From: Gracilaria domingensis
Taxonomy: Eukaryota > Rhodophyta > Florideophyceae > Gracilariales > Gracilariaceae
Length of the DNA: 64,000 nt
NCBI GenBank assembly: GCA_022539475.1
Contig: VCMS01000053.1
Coordinates: forward strand, 62,001-126,000
Direction: 5' to 3'
The notes under the pieces are model-generated. The model did no database searches. It was not told the DNA's origin and saw only the letters and a program-made list of their open reading frames with translations. The position numbers and the translations under genes are program-made. Below, one piece after another: positions 9,290-18,886 of the stretch (positions within the stretch are counted from its first letter, which is position 1; each line of letters starts with the position of its first letter).

Positions 9290-10699
9290 GCGCCGTCGCC
9301 GTCGCACGCCGCGTTCCCGGCGCTGTGCGCAAAGCTGCTGCGCCACCTGCCCGTGCGCGCCGTGCTCGCGCTGGCGTGCGACTACCCCGCGTTCGCGCTC
9401 GACGCCGCGCTGCGCATGAACCTGAGCGACCGCGCGCTGGTGGCGTTTGCGCGCCAGCTGGAGTTTGGGCCCGTGGGGCGGCGCGGCCTGCGCGTCGCCG
9501 CGCGCTACGTCGCGCTGCGCCTGCTGCAGTTTGTGATTGCGCGCTCGCCCGACAACGCGGACGCGCGCTGCCTCAAGGGCGAGCTCATGCTGTCGTTCCT
9601 GCACTACGGGCGCAACGGGCTGTTCGTGCCGCGCTCGGCGCTGCACGAGTCGCTGGCGTGCTTCGAGGCGGCCGAGCCGCGGCCGCTGGCGCTGTTCCTC
9701 AAGGGGCGGCTCATGCTCACCATGGAGCCCGTGCACCGCGACACGCGCAAGGCGGCGCGCGGCAAGGAGCTGGTGCTCAAGGCGGCGGACGAGGGCTGCG
9801 CGCGCGCGCTGGTGTTTCTGGCGCACCGCTACGAGTACCCGCAGCTGGACCGCGGCGTGAGCTTTGCGGCGGACGTGCCCAAGCAGCGCGACGCGCGCGA
9901 GCGCTTCATCGTGGCGCTGTACCAGCGGGCGGCGGCGGCCAACGACCCGGACGCGCTCAACGACCTGGGCACGTCGTACGCGCAGGAGTACGGCGGGCTG
10001 CACGGCGACTTTGACTGCGTGGTGCAGTACTACCTGCGCGCCATCAAGGCCGGCTCGCTGCACGCGTTTGACAACCTGGGCACGCACTACGAGACGGGCA
10101 TGGGCATGCGCTTCCGCGAGCGCATCGACTACGCCAAGGCGCTGTTCTACTACCGGCAGGGCGCGCGCAAGGGCTGCGCCAAGTGCGCGTACAACCTGGG
10201 CGCGGCGTACGAGGAGGGCATGGGCGACACGCTGCGCAAGGACGCGCGCAAGGCCGAGAAGTACTACCGCATTGCGCTGCGGCTGGGCAGCGACAGCAGC
10301 GACCTGCAGACGGTGGCGCGCACGGCCAAGGACCTGCTGGCGCTGTACTGCACGCGGCTCAAGCTGGGCGCGCGCGGCGGCGCCGAGGCGCGGCGCTGCG
10401 AGCGCGCGCTGCGCGCGCTGCTGCCCGGCGACGTGGTGGACGAGCTGCTGGCGCGCGTGAACCGCGCGGTGGCGCAGGTGCTGCGCAGCCGCTCGTCGTC
10501 CAAGCTGGCCAAGCTGCTGGGCGACGAGAACGCGCGGCTGCTGAGCCGGCGCGTGCGCGCCGTGTGGAAGAACAGCGACGGCGTGTCGGAGGAGGAGCGC
10601 GAGCTGCTGCTGGAGCACCTCAAGGGCGGCGAGCCGGTCAAGCCGCTGGGCAGCGCGCGCAAGAAGCGCGCCACCATGAAGCGGCGCTCGAGCAAGTGA
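9065..10699 (+). CDS. Sel1-like repeat protein
   Basis: 544 residues from the ATG at 9065, which I prefer over upstream in-frame codons that lie inside the divergent promoter. The N-terminus is low-complexity: an (Ala-Asp)n run, then a (Ser-Pro)n run coded by a hexamer repeat. A helical segment starting FPALCAKLLRHLPVRAVLAL resembles a fungal/plant F-box or SLR-associated start. Sel1/TPR-like repeats occupy about residues 160-400, clearest as DALNDLGTSYAQEY, HAFDNLGTHYETGMGM and CAYNLGAAYEEGMGD, each followed by a YY.(R)A-type second helix. The C-terminus is basic (KKRATMKRRSSK). Such proteins are scaffold adaptors, for example in ER quality control; the partner here is unknown. Confidence 0.75.
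9232..9303 (+). repeat. (CCGTCG)n hexamer run inside the Sel1-repeat gene
   Basis: About eleven near-perfect CCGTCG hexamers coding a Ser-Pro run. Length-unstable sequence of this kind explains the low-complexity N-terminus and could vary among strains. Confidence 0.9.
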
Positions 10700-10750
10700 A
10701 GTGAGCGCGTTTTTTATGGCAACAGTAAACGACGGCGCGTCCATGCGTGG

Positions 10751-11125
10751 TCAGCAGCCGCGCGCCGCCGGCTCAGCGAGCGCCTCCTGGCTCTGGCTGG
10801 CGCGCAGCAGGATATCGACAGCGTCCGACATCTGGCTCAGCTGCAGCGGCGGCGGCGGCGGCGGCGGCGGCGGCACCGCGCCCACCTCCCCCTCCTCCGC
10901 CTCCCGCTCGGCGTGCTCCGCCTCCGCCTCGTGCTCGCGCAGGCGCGGCGGCGGCGGCGGCGGCGGCGGATCGCGCGGCAGCAGCGCGTCGACGGCGGCG
11001 TGCGCGGCCGGGCGCAGCAGGCGGCGCAGGCGGCGCTCCAGCAGGCTGCCCGGCGCGACGTGCGCCCAGCCGCGCGCGCGGCGGCGGCGCGCGCGCTTGC
11101 GCAGCGGCGGCGAACGCAGCCCCAT
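10751..11125 (-). CDS. Small basic protein, unknown
   Basis: 124 residues from the ATG at 11125, starting MGLRSPPLRKRARRRRARGW, a strongly basic leader. A helix-like stretch (PGSLLERRLRRLLRPAAHAA), a proline run, and an acidic Glu/Ala stretch with LQLSQMSDAVDILLRASQS follow. The basic tail plus short helices is reminiscent of a small chromatin protein, but there is no family match I can name. It is supported mainly by its ATG facing a divergent gene across a 229-bp (GC)n-rich promoter, the same layout as its neighbours. It converges with the Sel1-repeat gene, with 51 bp between the stops. Confidence 0.4.
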   Translation of the reverse strand: MGLRSPPLRKRARRRRARGWAHVAPGSLLERRLRRLLRPAAHAAVDALLPRDPPPPPPPPRLREHEAEAEHAEREAEEGEVGAVPPPPPPPPPLQLSQMSDAVDILLRASQSQEALAEPAARGC

Positions 11126-11276
11126 CGCGCGCGCCGGCGCCGCGCCCGCCGCGCGCGCGCTCGGCTGCACGGCCGTTTTGTATTTTTGCCGCGCGCGCGC
11201 GCGCGCGCAGCGCGAAAACCAAAAAAAACGGCGCGCGCGGCGCGCTTGTGCGCGCGGCGCGCACGCGGCGGCGGCA

Positions 11277-11340
<64 letters not shown>

Positions 11341-11354
11341 CGCGCGCGCGCGCC
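11126..11354. promoter_or_regulatory. Candidate bidirectional promoter
   Basis: Between two divergent ATGs. It contains TTTTGTATTTTTG, a (GC)n run, and GCGCGAAAACC, an E2F-like TTTTCGCGC on the minus strand, followed by (GGC)n and (GAC)n runs. The motif set resembles that at 8869-9064. Confidence 0.35.
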
Positions 11355-11654
11355 ATGCGGGGCACGGCGATGCGCGGCTCGGCGATGCGGGGCTCGGCGC
11401 ACGCGGCGCTGCGCGCGGTGCAGCCGCAGCTGACGCCGCCGCCGCCGCCGCTGGACGAGGTGCAGCAGTCGGCGGCGGCGTGGGTGCCGCGCGTGGTGGT
11501 GATCTCGCTGCTGGGCTTCACGGCGGCGGCGTTCTCGCTGGGCGCGCTCGCGCTGCTGCTGGCGCGGCGCTTCAACTGGCGCGCGCCGTGGCACGACGCG
11601 CGCCGCGCCGGCGGCGGCGGCGGCGGCGGCGCCGCCGCCGCCGCCGGCGCGTGA
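11355..11654 (+). CDS. Small single-pass membrane protein, unknown
   Basis: 99 residues from the ATG at 11355. It begins with three tandem MRG(T/S)A units, then a proline-rich stretch, then one transmembrane helix (PRVVVISLLGFTAAAFSLGA and LALLL, residues about 48-72) followed by ARRFNWR, and a Gly/Ala tail. The size and single helix followed by basic residues would suit a small organellar or ER membrane subunit. No family is recognised. Its stop lies 6 bp from the convergent DUF393 gene's stop. Confidence 0.45.
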   Translation: MRGTAMRGSAMRGSAHAALRAVQPQLTPPPPPLDEVQQSAAAWVPRVVVISLLGFTAAAFSLGALALLLARRFNWRAPWHDARRAGGGGGGGAAAAAGA

Positions 11655-11660
11655 GGGTTT

Positions 11661-12338
11661 TTACTTGCACGTCTTGCGGCGCGCGCGCAGCTGCGCCAGC
11701 TCGGCGAGCGGCGCGCGCCCCGTGAGCGCCAGCCGCTGGCGCGCCCACAGCTGGTAGGCGCGGTCGAACAGCCAGCCGAACGGCGGCACGGCGGTGATGG
11801 CGTACAGCGCGCCCAGCCCGACGTCGCCGTACGCCAGGCGGAACGCCGGCACGCCCGTGACGACGGCGCCGTCGCGCGTGACGGCGTGCAGCGAGCGCAT
11901 CGCCTGCTCGTACGAGACGTGCGCGTGCTGCGCCGGCTCGTAGCCCGGCGCCGAGATGTCCACAAAGTCGAGCGTGCCGCCGCGCTGCGCCGAGCGCCGC
12001 CGCAGCATGCCGATTTCCTTCATGCACAGCGCGCACTCGCCGTCGTACAGCAGCTTGAGCTGCGCGTTGGCGCTCAGCGCCGCGGTGGAGGTGGTGGTGG
12101 AGGTGGTGGTGGTGGTGGTGGTGGCGTCGGCGCCGGCGTCGGCGTCGGCGCCGGCGTCGGCGCCGGCGGCGCCTGCGCGCGACGGCGGCCTGGTGGCGGT
12201 CATGTGCGCGCCGCGCAGCGCGCGCGCGGCGCAGCGCGCCGGCGCCAGCGACGGCGACGGCCGCAGCGCGCGCGCGCGCAGCAGCGGCGCGGCGGCGGAG
12301 AACGCAGCGCGGCGCGGCAGCAAGCTCAAGCTCATCAT
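11661..12338 (-). CDS. DCC-family (DUF393) thiol-disulfide oxidoreductase-like protein, probably organellar
   Basis: 225 residues. The ATG at 12338 is chosen because a TATA-like box at 12415-12423 would start transcription near 12385, downstream of a more distal in-frame ATG. Residues 1-45 are Arg/Ala/Ser-rich (MMSLSLLPRRAAFSAAAPLL), a plausible plastid or mitochondrial transit peptide. A (Thr)n/Asp-Ala linker follows. The core LKLLYDGECALCMKEI carries the family's DGxCxxC signature with Glu in the variable position. FVDISAPGYEPA, then VTGVPAFRLAYGDVGLGALY, is the usual continuation, and the length is typical for plant homologues. The redox role is inferred from family only. Confidence 0.75.
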   Translation of the reverse strand: MMSLSLLPRRAAFSAAAPLLRARALRPSPSLAPARCAARALRGAHMTATRPPSRAGAAGADAGADADAGADATTTTTTTSTTTSTAALSANAQLKLLYDGECALCMKEIGMLRRRSAQRGGTLDFVDISAPGYEPAQHAHVSYEQAMRSLHAVTRDGAVVTGVPAFRLAYGDVGLGALYAITAVPPFGWLFDRAYQLWARQRLALTGRAPLAELAQLRARRKTCK

Positions 12339-12414
12339 CGTTGCGCAGCAGACGCAGGCAAAGCACGGAAGCAGCAGGCGAGAGCAACGGGGCGGCCGCA
12401 AAGCGGCGGCCATC

Positions 12415-12423
12415 TATATAAAT
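12415..12423 (-). promoter_or_regulatory. TATA-like box of the DUF393 gene
   Basis: TATATAAAT on the plus strand, reading ATTTATATA on the minus strand, 77 bp upstream of the chosen start at 12338. Confidence 0.45.
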
Positions 12424-12466
12424 CGGAATGATGAACCATCGTGCGGCGACAGCGACCGCGCGCGCG

Positions 12467-12508
12467 CCATTGTCCGGCCACCATTGTCCGGCCACCATTG
12501 TCCGGCCA
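12467..12508. repeat. Three perfect tandem copies of a 14-bp promoter motif
   Basis: CCATTGTCCGGCCA repeated three times without error, about 45-85 bp upstream of the TATA-like box of the DUF393 gene. The embedded CCATTG resembles an inverted CCAAT box (CAATGG). Three intact copies in a promoter suggest a protein-binding cluster; this is inference. Confidence 0.8.
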
Positions 12509-12572
12509 CCGTATCTAGATATCGCGGCACAGTGCGATCGCGCGGCTGCGGCGGCGCCACTTTGCGCCGCCG

Positions 12573-12589
12573 TCACGCGCGCGGCTCCT

Positions 12590-12647
<58 letters not shown>

Positions 12648-13700
12648 CGAGTCCGAGCCGCGCGCGCCATCGTCCGCGCCGCGCGCGCCGGCGAGCACGG
12701 CCTCGAGCGCGGCGCCCAGCTCGGGCAGCACGTCCGACGCCAGCATGGCGCGCCCGCGGCGCGCAAACGCGGCGCGGCTGGCGCGGCGCAGCACGGCGCA
12801 CGCGCCGACGGCGGCGGCGACGGCGCGCCGCGCGCGCAGCGGCGGCGGCGCGTCGCGCGGCAGCGCGCGCAGCATCCAGAACGCGTACGTCGCCAGCAGC
12901 CCGGCCAGCACGTCGCCCTGCCCGCCGGCGCGCCGCGGCGCGCCGCGCTCCGCCACGCGCGCCTCGCCGCCGCCGGCCGCGCCGGCCGCCACCGCGTCGC
13001 AGCGCCCCTTGGCCACCACCACCGCGTGCGGCCCCAGCGCCGCCGCCAGCGCGCGCGCGCTGGGCGCCACGCGCAGCGCCGCCGCCAGCCGCGCCAGCTC
13101 CGCCGCGTTGGGCGTCAGCAGCAGCAGCGCGCGCGCGTGCGCGCGCGGCGGCGGCGGCTGCAGCAGCTGCGGCTGCTGCGCCAGCAGCCACAGCGCGTCC
13201 GCGTCCGCCACCAGCGTGCCGCCGCGCGCCAGCACGTCGCGCAGCGCGTCGCGCAGCGCCGCGGCCGCCGCGCCGTCGCGCCCCAGCCCGGGCCCCACCA
13301 CGGCCGCGTGCGCGCGCGCGCGCGCCGCCGCCGCGTGCTGCAGCCCGCCGTGCACCATCACGTCGGGCGAGTACGCCTTGATGGCCGCCGCCGCCTCGCG
13401 CGCGCACACCACCGTCGCCAGGTCGCCGCCGCCGCGCAGCGCGCCCATGGCCGCAAAGTACGGCGCGCCCGTGTACAGCGCGCTGCCGCCGATCACCACC
13501 ACGCGCCCGTGCTCGCCCTTGTGCGCGCGCCCGTCCAGCGCCGGCGCGTGCGCGCGGAACGTCTGCAGCGGCCGCTCGCCGCCCGCCGCCGCCGCCGCCG
13601 CCGCGCTCATCGCGCGCGCCGCCGCCGGCGGCAGCGTGCACACGCCGATCGGCAGCACGCACACGCGCTGCAGCGGCAGGGGCGCGCGCAACGCGCGCAT
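12573..13700 (-). CDS. NAXD: ATP-dependent (S)-NAD(P)H-hydrate dehydratase
   Basis: Repairs hydrated NADH and NADPH by ATP-driven dehydration. 375 residues from the ATG at 13700. Residues 1-40 look like a targeting or linker region (MRALRAPLPLQRVCVLPIGV). The ribokinase-like core starts with HKGEHGRVVVIGGSALYTGA, the family's KG..G.VlviGGS..YtGAp signature, then AAMGALRGGGDLATV. GPGLGRDG is the N-terminal half of the active site. VADADALWLLAQQP and LLLLTPNAAEL are the next conserved strands. GGQGDVLAGLLATY carries the conserved Gly-Asp pair with the catalytic Asp. The C-terminus ends in six (Gly-Ala-Asp) units coded by a 9-bp repeat. It is divergent from the SR-protein gene. Confidence 0.9.
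12591..12644 (-). repeat. Six tandem 9-bp units (GTCCGCGCC) in the NAXD C-terminus
   Basis: Perfect 9-bp repeats encoding Gly-Ala-Asp on the minus strand. In-frame and at the very end of the protein, so tolerated. Confidence 0.9.
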
Positions 13701-13868
13701 CGTCGAGGCGGCGGCGCCGCCGCCGCCGCCGCGCCGGCGCCGCGCGCATTTCCGCAATTCAAATGGCGCACGCGCCGCTGCCGTTGGAGGCCGCGACCCG
13801 TTCACCACCAGCGCGCCGATCCGTTGCGCCGCCCGCCCGCGCGCCGCGCATAAAACGCGCCGCGCCCA

Positions 13869-13901
<33 letters not shown>

Positions 13902-13910
13902 GCCGGCAGC
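13701..13910. promoter_or_regulatory. Bidirectional promoter of NAXD and the SR-protein gene
   Basis: The 210 bp between divergent ATGs. CATAAAAC at 13849-13856 is a TATA-like element for the plus-strand gene, 55 bp before its ATG. ATTTCCGCAATTCAAATGG near 13745 is the only AT-rich stretch near the minus-strand start. Confidence 0.45.
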
Positions 13911-15564
13911 ATGTACAACGGCATCGGGCTCACGTCCACGCGCGGCACGGGCACCTCCGGCCACGTGCAGCGCAACGTCGCGGCGCTGCGCCGCCAGCCG
14001 CCGCGCCGCGCGCCGCGCGCGCCGCGCGCCGCGCCGCCGCCGCGCCGCGCGCCGCCGCCGGCCGCGCTGCTGCAGCACGAGCGCCGCCGCGCCGTCGAGG
14101 TGGCCGTGGCCGAGCTGCACGACGAGCTGCTCGCGCGCGGCTACGACGCCGCCACCATCCACTTCATGAAGCAGCGCCTGCGCGACGACTTGCTGTCGCG
14201 CCAGCGCGCCGCCGCCGCGCGCGAGCCGCCGCCCGACGCCGCCGGCCCGCGCGCGCGCGACGCCGCGCTGCCGCTGCTCACGCAGGAGAGGAACCACCGC
14301 CTGCGCGCCGCGTTTAATGTTCGACCCGACTACCTCCCGGGCGACGCCTTCCGCCACAAAAACGCCCAGCAGCGGCGCCAGCCGCCGCAGTCGCAGCCGC
14401 AGCCGCAGCCGCCGCAGCCGCAGCCGCAGCCGCAGCCGCAGCCGCAGCCGCAGCCGCAGCCGCAGCCGCAGCCGCAGCCGCAGCCGCAGCCGCAGCCACC
14501 GTCGTCGCCGCCGCCTCCGCCGCCGCCGCAGCCTCCGCCGCCGCCGTCCACAGCCCCGCCGCCGCCCGCCGCCGCCGCCGCCGCAGCAACCACCACCTCC
14601 AGCGCTGCCGCCGCTGCCGCCGCCGCCGCCGCCTCCACCACCTCCTCCCGCCCGCCAACGCCGCCGCACACTCCTCCCGCGGCCGCGGCCGCGGCCGCAG
14701 CCGCAGCGCCTCCACAACCGCAGCCGCAGCCGCAGCCGCAGCCGCAGCCGCAGCCGCAGCCGTCGCCGCCCGCCGAAAACGGCCCTCCCTCGCCGCCGAG
14801 CCCCTCCTCGCGCACGCCGTCGCGCTCCTCCTCGCGCTCCCCGCCACGCGCGCCGCCGCGCCACGTCTCTCCGGCGCCCGCCCACCCGCGCGCGCGCCCG
14901 CGCCTGCGCGCGCGCGCGCGCTCGCCCTCTCACTCCCGCTCCCGATCTCGCTCGCGCTCCCTGTCTCGCTCGCGCTCTGGCTCGCGCTCGCCCTTCCAAC
15001 GCCGCCATCGCCGCGCGCGCCGTCGCTCCGCGCGGCGCGTGCCGCGCCGACGCAGCCCCGCCTCGTCGAGCTGGTCGAGCTGGTGCAGCAACTCGTCGCG
15101 CTCGCGCTCCCCGTCGTCCGTCCGTCACCGTCCGCGCCGCCGCTACGTCGCGTCCAGGTCGAGGTCCGCGTCGAGATCAAGGTCGAGGTCGAGGTCGAGG
15201 TCGAGGTCGAGGTCGAGGTCGAGGCCGAGGCCGAGGCCGAGGCCGAGGTCGAGGTCAAGGTCGCCGTGGAGCTCGAGGTCGCCGTCGCCGCGCTACCGGC
15301 GAGAGCGCGCCGCCGGTCGCGCCCCGAGTCGCTCCCCCGGTCGGTGGCGCCGCCGTCGACCGCGCTCGTACCGCGCCTCGCCCGGCGCTGAGCCCCGCCG
15401 CCGGCGCCGGCGCCTTCGCTCTCGCTCGCGGTACCGACCGGCTGGCGGCAGCTACTGGCGCGCGTCGCGTAGTCGCTCGGCGGAGCGTGCGCCGTACCGC
15501 GCTCGTCAGCGTGTGCGGTCGCGCTCACGAGCGAGAAGGCGGTCGCGGTCGATGTCGTACTCGC

Positions 15565-15600
<36 letters not shown>

Positions 15601-15848
15601 GCAGACTGCGCTCCCGCTCGCGCTCGCCGGCGGTGAGAAAGGCGCGGCGCAGTGGAGAGCGCTGGCGCTCGCTGTCGCCGTGCTCGCGTCGGCGACATGA
15701 CAGAGACGCAGACGGCGTGACGCGAAGCGCGCGTGAGAGGTATTATGCGGCGGGAACAAAGAGAGGAGCGTACGACTACGGCGGCGCGGAGCAAGGCGAG
15801 CAACGCGTGCCAAAGCGGCAGCGCGGCTCGCACTGGCAGGCGCGCTAG
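13911..15848 (+). CDS. SRRM2/Cwc21-like spliceosomal SR-rich protein
   Basis: 645 residues. The N-terminus MYNGIGLTSTRGTGTSGHVQ matches the hallmark start of SRRM2/SRm300 and yeast Cwc21. A cwf21-like helix pair lies at about residues 60-100 (RRAVEVAVAELHDELLARGY, then IHFMKQRLRDDLL). In that family this part binds Prp8/Snu114 near the catalytic centre of the spliceosome. Next come a (Gln-Pro)n run, poly-Pro/Ala/Ser stretches, and from about residue 300 a long Arg-Ser domain with many SRSRSRS runs, typical for nuclear speckle targeting. The stop codon TAG at 15846-15848 overlaps the stop of the convergent sulfotransferase-like gene. Its presence agrees with the spliced genes elsewhere in the window. 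Confidence 0.85.
14383..14496 (+). repeat. (CAGCCG)n hexamer run
   Basis: About 18 copies coding a Gln-Pro run in the SR protein. A shorter second run lies at about 14710-14762. Confidence 0.9.
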
Positions 15849-17044
15849 CGCGCAGGCTGGGCTTCAAGGTCGCGCAGCGGCATGTTCTGCCAGCCGTACG
15901 AGAGCCCCGGCGCGACGGAGCACTCGCCGACCAGCTTGCGGTACTGCATGTCCCAGTCGCGGAGCTGCGCCTCGGAGGCGTCGGTCTTGGCGCGCTGCTT
16001 GTGCTGCATGCTGTTGTGGCGCGCGGCGACGCGGCTCCAGTCGACGTCGACGCCAATAAAGCGCGCCAGGCGCGCCCAGGCGCGGCCGCCGTCCATGGCG
16101 CTGAGGTTCTCCACGCTGTCCTCCATCCAGGCGAAGCGGTGGCCCAGCGCGTGGCGCAGCGCCTGCCAGCGGCACTCGACGTCGTCGACGTACCACAGCC
16201 AGCGCTGGAAGCGGTTGAGCGCGCGCCACGCGGCGGGCGCGACGCGCAGGCGCACAAAGGCGTCGGTGGGGCGCGGGAACCAGCGCATGTCGGCGGAGGG
16301 CGGCGGCATGGCGTAGCCGTCGCGCGAGCCGTTGGCGGCGGCGTCGCCCCACGGGTCCTGGTGCGGCGGGCCCAGCGCCATGAGCGACGCGGCGGTGGCG
16401 ATGCGGTCGCGGCGCACGCGCACGACGCGCAGCGCGGCGCGCGGCAGCGCGGCCGCCAGCGCCGGCGCCAGCCCGAACGCCAGCGGCACGTGGCCCGTGT
16501 ACACCAGCCGCGACGCGGCGTGCTCGCGCAGCAGCCGCCGGTAGAACGGCAGCTTGGTGGCGCGCACGAAGCGCAGCGCCGCGCGCTCGAACGCCGCCGC
16601 GTCCGCCGCCGCCGCCAGCGCGCGGTACTCGCGCAGCACCGCCTGCTTGGTGCGCAGCGTCGCGTGCTCCTGCTCGTGCGTCACGTACGCGCCGGCCGGC
16701 GCCGACAGCGCGCGCGCCACGTGCTGCGTCGCCGAGCGCCCCGTCACGAAGAAGAACGCGAACGACGGCGCGTCCGCCGCCGACGCCGGCGCCCATGCGC
16801 GCGGCGGCGGCGGCGCGCACGGCGGCGGCGGCGGCGGCGCGCGCAGCCGCAGCAGCACGCGCGGCGCGGCGTACTGCGTGAGCAGCCCCAGCGCAAAGCC
16901 CAGCGCCACCAGCAGCTGCGCGCGCGCGCGCGCGCTCACGCCGCTGCTGCTGCGCCGCAGCGCGCGGCGCAGCAGCCGCCGCGCGGCGGCGGCGGCGGCG
17001 GCGGCGGCGCTGGGCGAGTGCGGCGGCGGCTTGCGAGTCGTCAT
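15845..17044 (-). CDS. Sulfotransferase-like type II membrane protein (Golgi)
   Basis: 399 residues from the ATG at 17044. A basic, Ala-rich cytoplasmic tail, one helix (LLVALGFALGLLTQYAAP, residues about 46-63), then a proline-rich stem, which is the usual layout of Golgi transferases. The catalytic domain begins FAFFFVTGRSATQHVARAL, resembling the PAPS 5'-phosphosulfate loop (GR.GT). RVVRVRRDRIATAASLM resembles the 3'-phosphate loop with Arg and a later Ser. NRFQRWLWYVDDVECRWQAL, then RFAWMEDSVENLSAM, follow. Red algae sulfate their wall galactans, so a polysaccharide substrate is plausible but unproven. The stop overlaps the convergent SR-protein stop in the palindrome CTAG. It lies 74 bp downstream of the sugar transporter on the same strand. 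Confidence 0.65.
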   Translation of the reverse strand: MTTRKPPPHSPSAAAAAAAAARRLLRRALRRSSSGVSARARAQLLVALGFALGLLTQYAAPRVLLRLRAPPPPPPCAPPPPRAWAPASAADAPSFAFFFVTGRSATQHVARALSAPAGAYVTHEQEHATLRTKQAVLREYRALAAAADAAAFERAALRFVRATKLPFYRRLLREHAASRLVYTGHVPLAFGLAPALAAALPRAALRVVRVRRDRIATAASLMALGPPHQDPWGDAAANGSRDGYAMPPPSADMRWFPRPTDAFVRLRVAPAAWRALNRFQRWLWYVDDVECRWQALRHALGHRFAWMEDSVENLSAMDGGRAWARLARFIGVDVDWSRVAARHNSMQHKQRAKTDASEAQLRDWDMQYRKLVGECSVAPGLSYGWQNMPLRDLEAQPAR

Positions 17045-17118
17045 GGCTGCCCATGGCGGCGGCGGCGGCACGCGGCGGCGCGACAAGAGACAAAGATTAT
17101 TTACTATAACAGAGAGAG

Positions 17119-18620
17119 CTATCGCACCGCCGGCAGCCGCCGCTCCTCCACGCGCAGCCGCAGCACCAGCGCCGCGCCCGCCGCCGCCACCACGCCGCCC
17201 ACCAGCATCACGTCCGCCGCGTCGTCGCGCGCCCACAGGATGGCCGGCGCCGCCACCGCCACCGCCAGCTGCGGCAGGCTCTGGCTCGCGTTGAACAGCG
17301 TGGTGAACAGCCCCTTGTGCGCCGCGTAGTACGCGTCCGAGTCCAGCGCGCGCACAATCAGCGTCCACGGCACGCTCACCGTGGTGGCCCACACCACGCC
17401 GAACGCGCCCACGTCCAGCACCGCCGCCAGCTGCAGCAGCGCCGACGGCGGCGCGCGCCGCGCGCGGATCAGCGACGCGCCCGCCAGCGTCAGCGCCTCC
17501 ACGCCCTGCGAGAACACGTACACGCGCGTCACGCCGTGCGCGCGCAGCAGCCGCGGCAGCGCGCACGAGTAGCCGATCGTCACCGCCGCCGTCAGCGCGT
17601 TGGCCACGCCGCCCAGCCGCACGCCGGCGTCGAAGCGCTGCCGGCGCGCGTCGTGCGCCGGCTGCGTGCCGTCGCCGAGGAACACGTTGTGCCCCACCCA
17701 CGCGTTCACGTACACAAACATGGCGAAGAAGCCGCACCACGTGCACAGCTGCACGCCAAACACCTGCCAGAACGGGCTGGGGATCGCGCGCAGCGTCTTG
17801 TACACGCGCGACCAAGCGCCGCCGCCGCCGCCGCCGCGCGCGACCGAGAGCGCGCCGCGCTTGCGCAGCGGCTGCTCGGGCGTGCTCAGCACGGTGAGCG
17901 CGGTGGTGGCCACCAGCAGCAGCGCGCTGGCGCCGAACACCACCTGCACGTTGGACACGGCCGGCAGCCAGCGCGACCACGGCACGGCCGCCAGCAGCCC
18001 GCCCAGCAGGTTGCCCACGCCGCAGTACAGCGCGATGCACGAGTTGGCCGCCGCCAGCCGCGACGGCGCCGTCACGTCGATCACCAGCGCGCGCAGCGGC
18101 GCCTGGATGGCCTGGATGGAGAAGTCGAGCGCGAAGAACGCGCCGACGGCGATGGCCAGCGCCGCGCGCGCGCCGCCGCCGCCGGCCAGCCGCGCGGCCA
18201 GCCGCGGCGCGTTGGCGAACGCCAGGAGCGACACGCACGTGCAGACGCAGCCGCCGATGAGGAACGGGCGCCGCCGCCCGAGCCGGTGCGTGCAGCCGTC
18301 CGACAGCGCGCCGATCAGCGGCTGGAACAGCAGCCCGGACAGCGGCCCCGCCAGCCACGCCAGCGACGCGTGCTGGTGGCGCAGCCCGAGGTGCACCAGG
18401 TGCGCCGTGCCCAGGTTGATCTGCGCCGCGTAGCACAGCTGAATGCCCGCCATCGCCAGCGTGCAGAGCAGCGGCCGCGCCGCCGTGCCCCCCCCGCCGC
18501 CGCCGCCGCCGCCGCCGACGACGCCGCCGACGCCGCCGCCGCCGACGGCCGCGACTTGCCCACGGCGTGCACCAGCGAGATGAGCTGGCGGTGCTGCCGA
18601 GAGCCCGCGACGCGCGACAT
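17119..18620 (-). CDS. SUT/GPH-family sugar:H+ symporter, copy 1 (N-terminus frameshifted at a G8 run)
   Basis: Major-facilitator sugar transporter of the plant sucrose-transporter/GPH type, 12 helices. MAGIQLCYAAQINLGTAHLV is the end of helix 1; WLAGPLSGLLFQPLIGALSD and HRLGRRRPFLIGG (the LGRRRPF loop signature) follow. Also FALDFSIQAIQAPLRALVID and WTLIVRALDSDAYY. The frame 17119-18453 has no ATG far enough upstream to complete helix 1. A start at 18620 (MSRVAGSRQHRQLISLV) is in another frame; the two could join across eight consecutive G (minus strand) at about 18488-18495. The tandem paralogue shows that residues before MAGIQ belong to the protein. So either a sequencing slip or a real frameshift. 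Confidence 0.8.
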
Positions 18621-18846
18621 GATTGAGTGCACGCCGCCGCTGCCGCCGCTGCCGCCTCCGCCGCCGCCGCCGCTCGGCTCAGCTCAGCTCAGCCAGCTCT
18701 ACCTAACGCGAGCAGCGCTTTAATGCTAAAGAGTACACGGGGCGCGCCGGCCCCCAATTCAGCTTCAACTAGACAACTTCTCAGCTCCCTACATACCTGT
18801 ACCAGTACACTGTAAGAACGCCCACTCATAGAAGGCTACCCACCCG

Positions 18847-18861
18847 CCCCCCCCCCCCCCC
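18847..18861. repeat. Homopolymer C15
   Basis: Fifteen consecutive C between the two transporter genes, just downstream of the copy-2 stop. Prone to sequencing error. Confidence 0.9.
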
Positions 18862-18886
18862 GCCGTATGACACGCCGCCCACCGCC

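Noticed and set aside
8442-15128. Very long open frames on the opposite strands of the GC-rich island (Arg/Ala/Pro-only proteins)
   Set aside because: Extreme GC content removes stop codons; these frames overlap well-supported genes and have only low-complexity composition.
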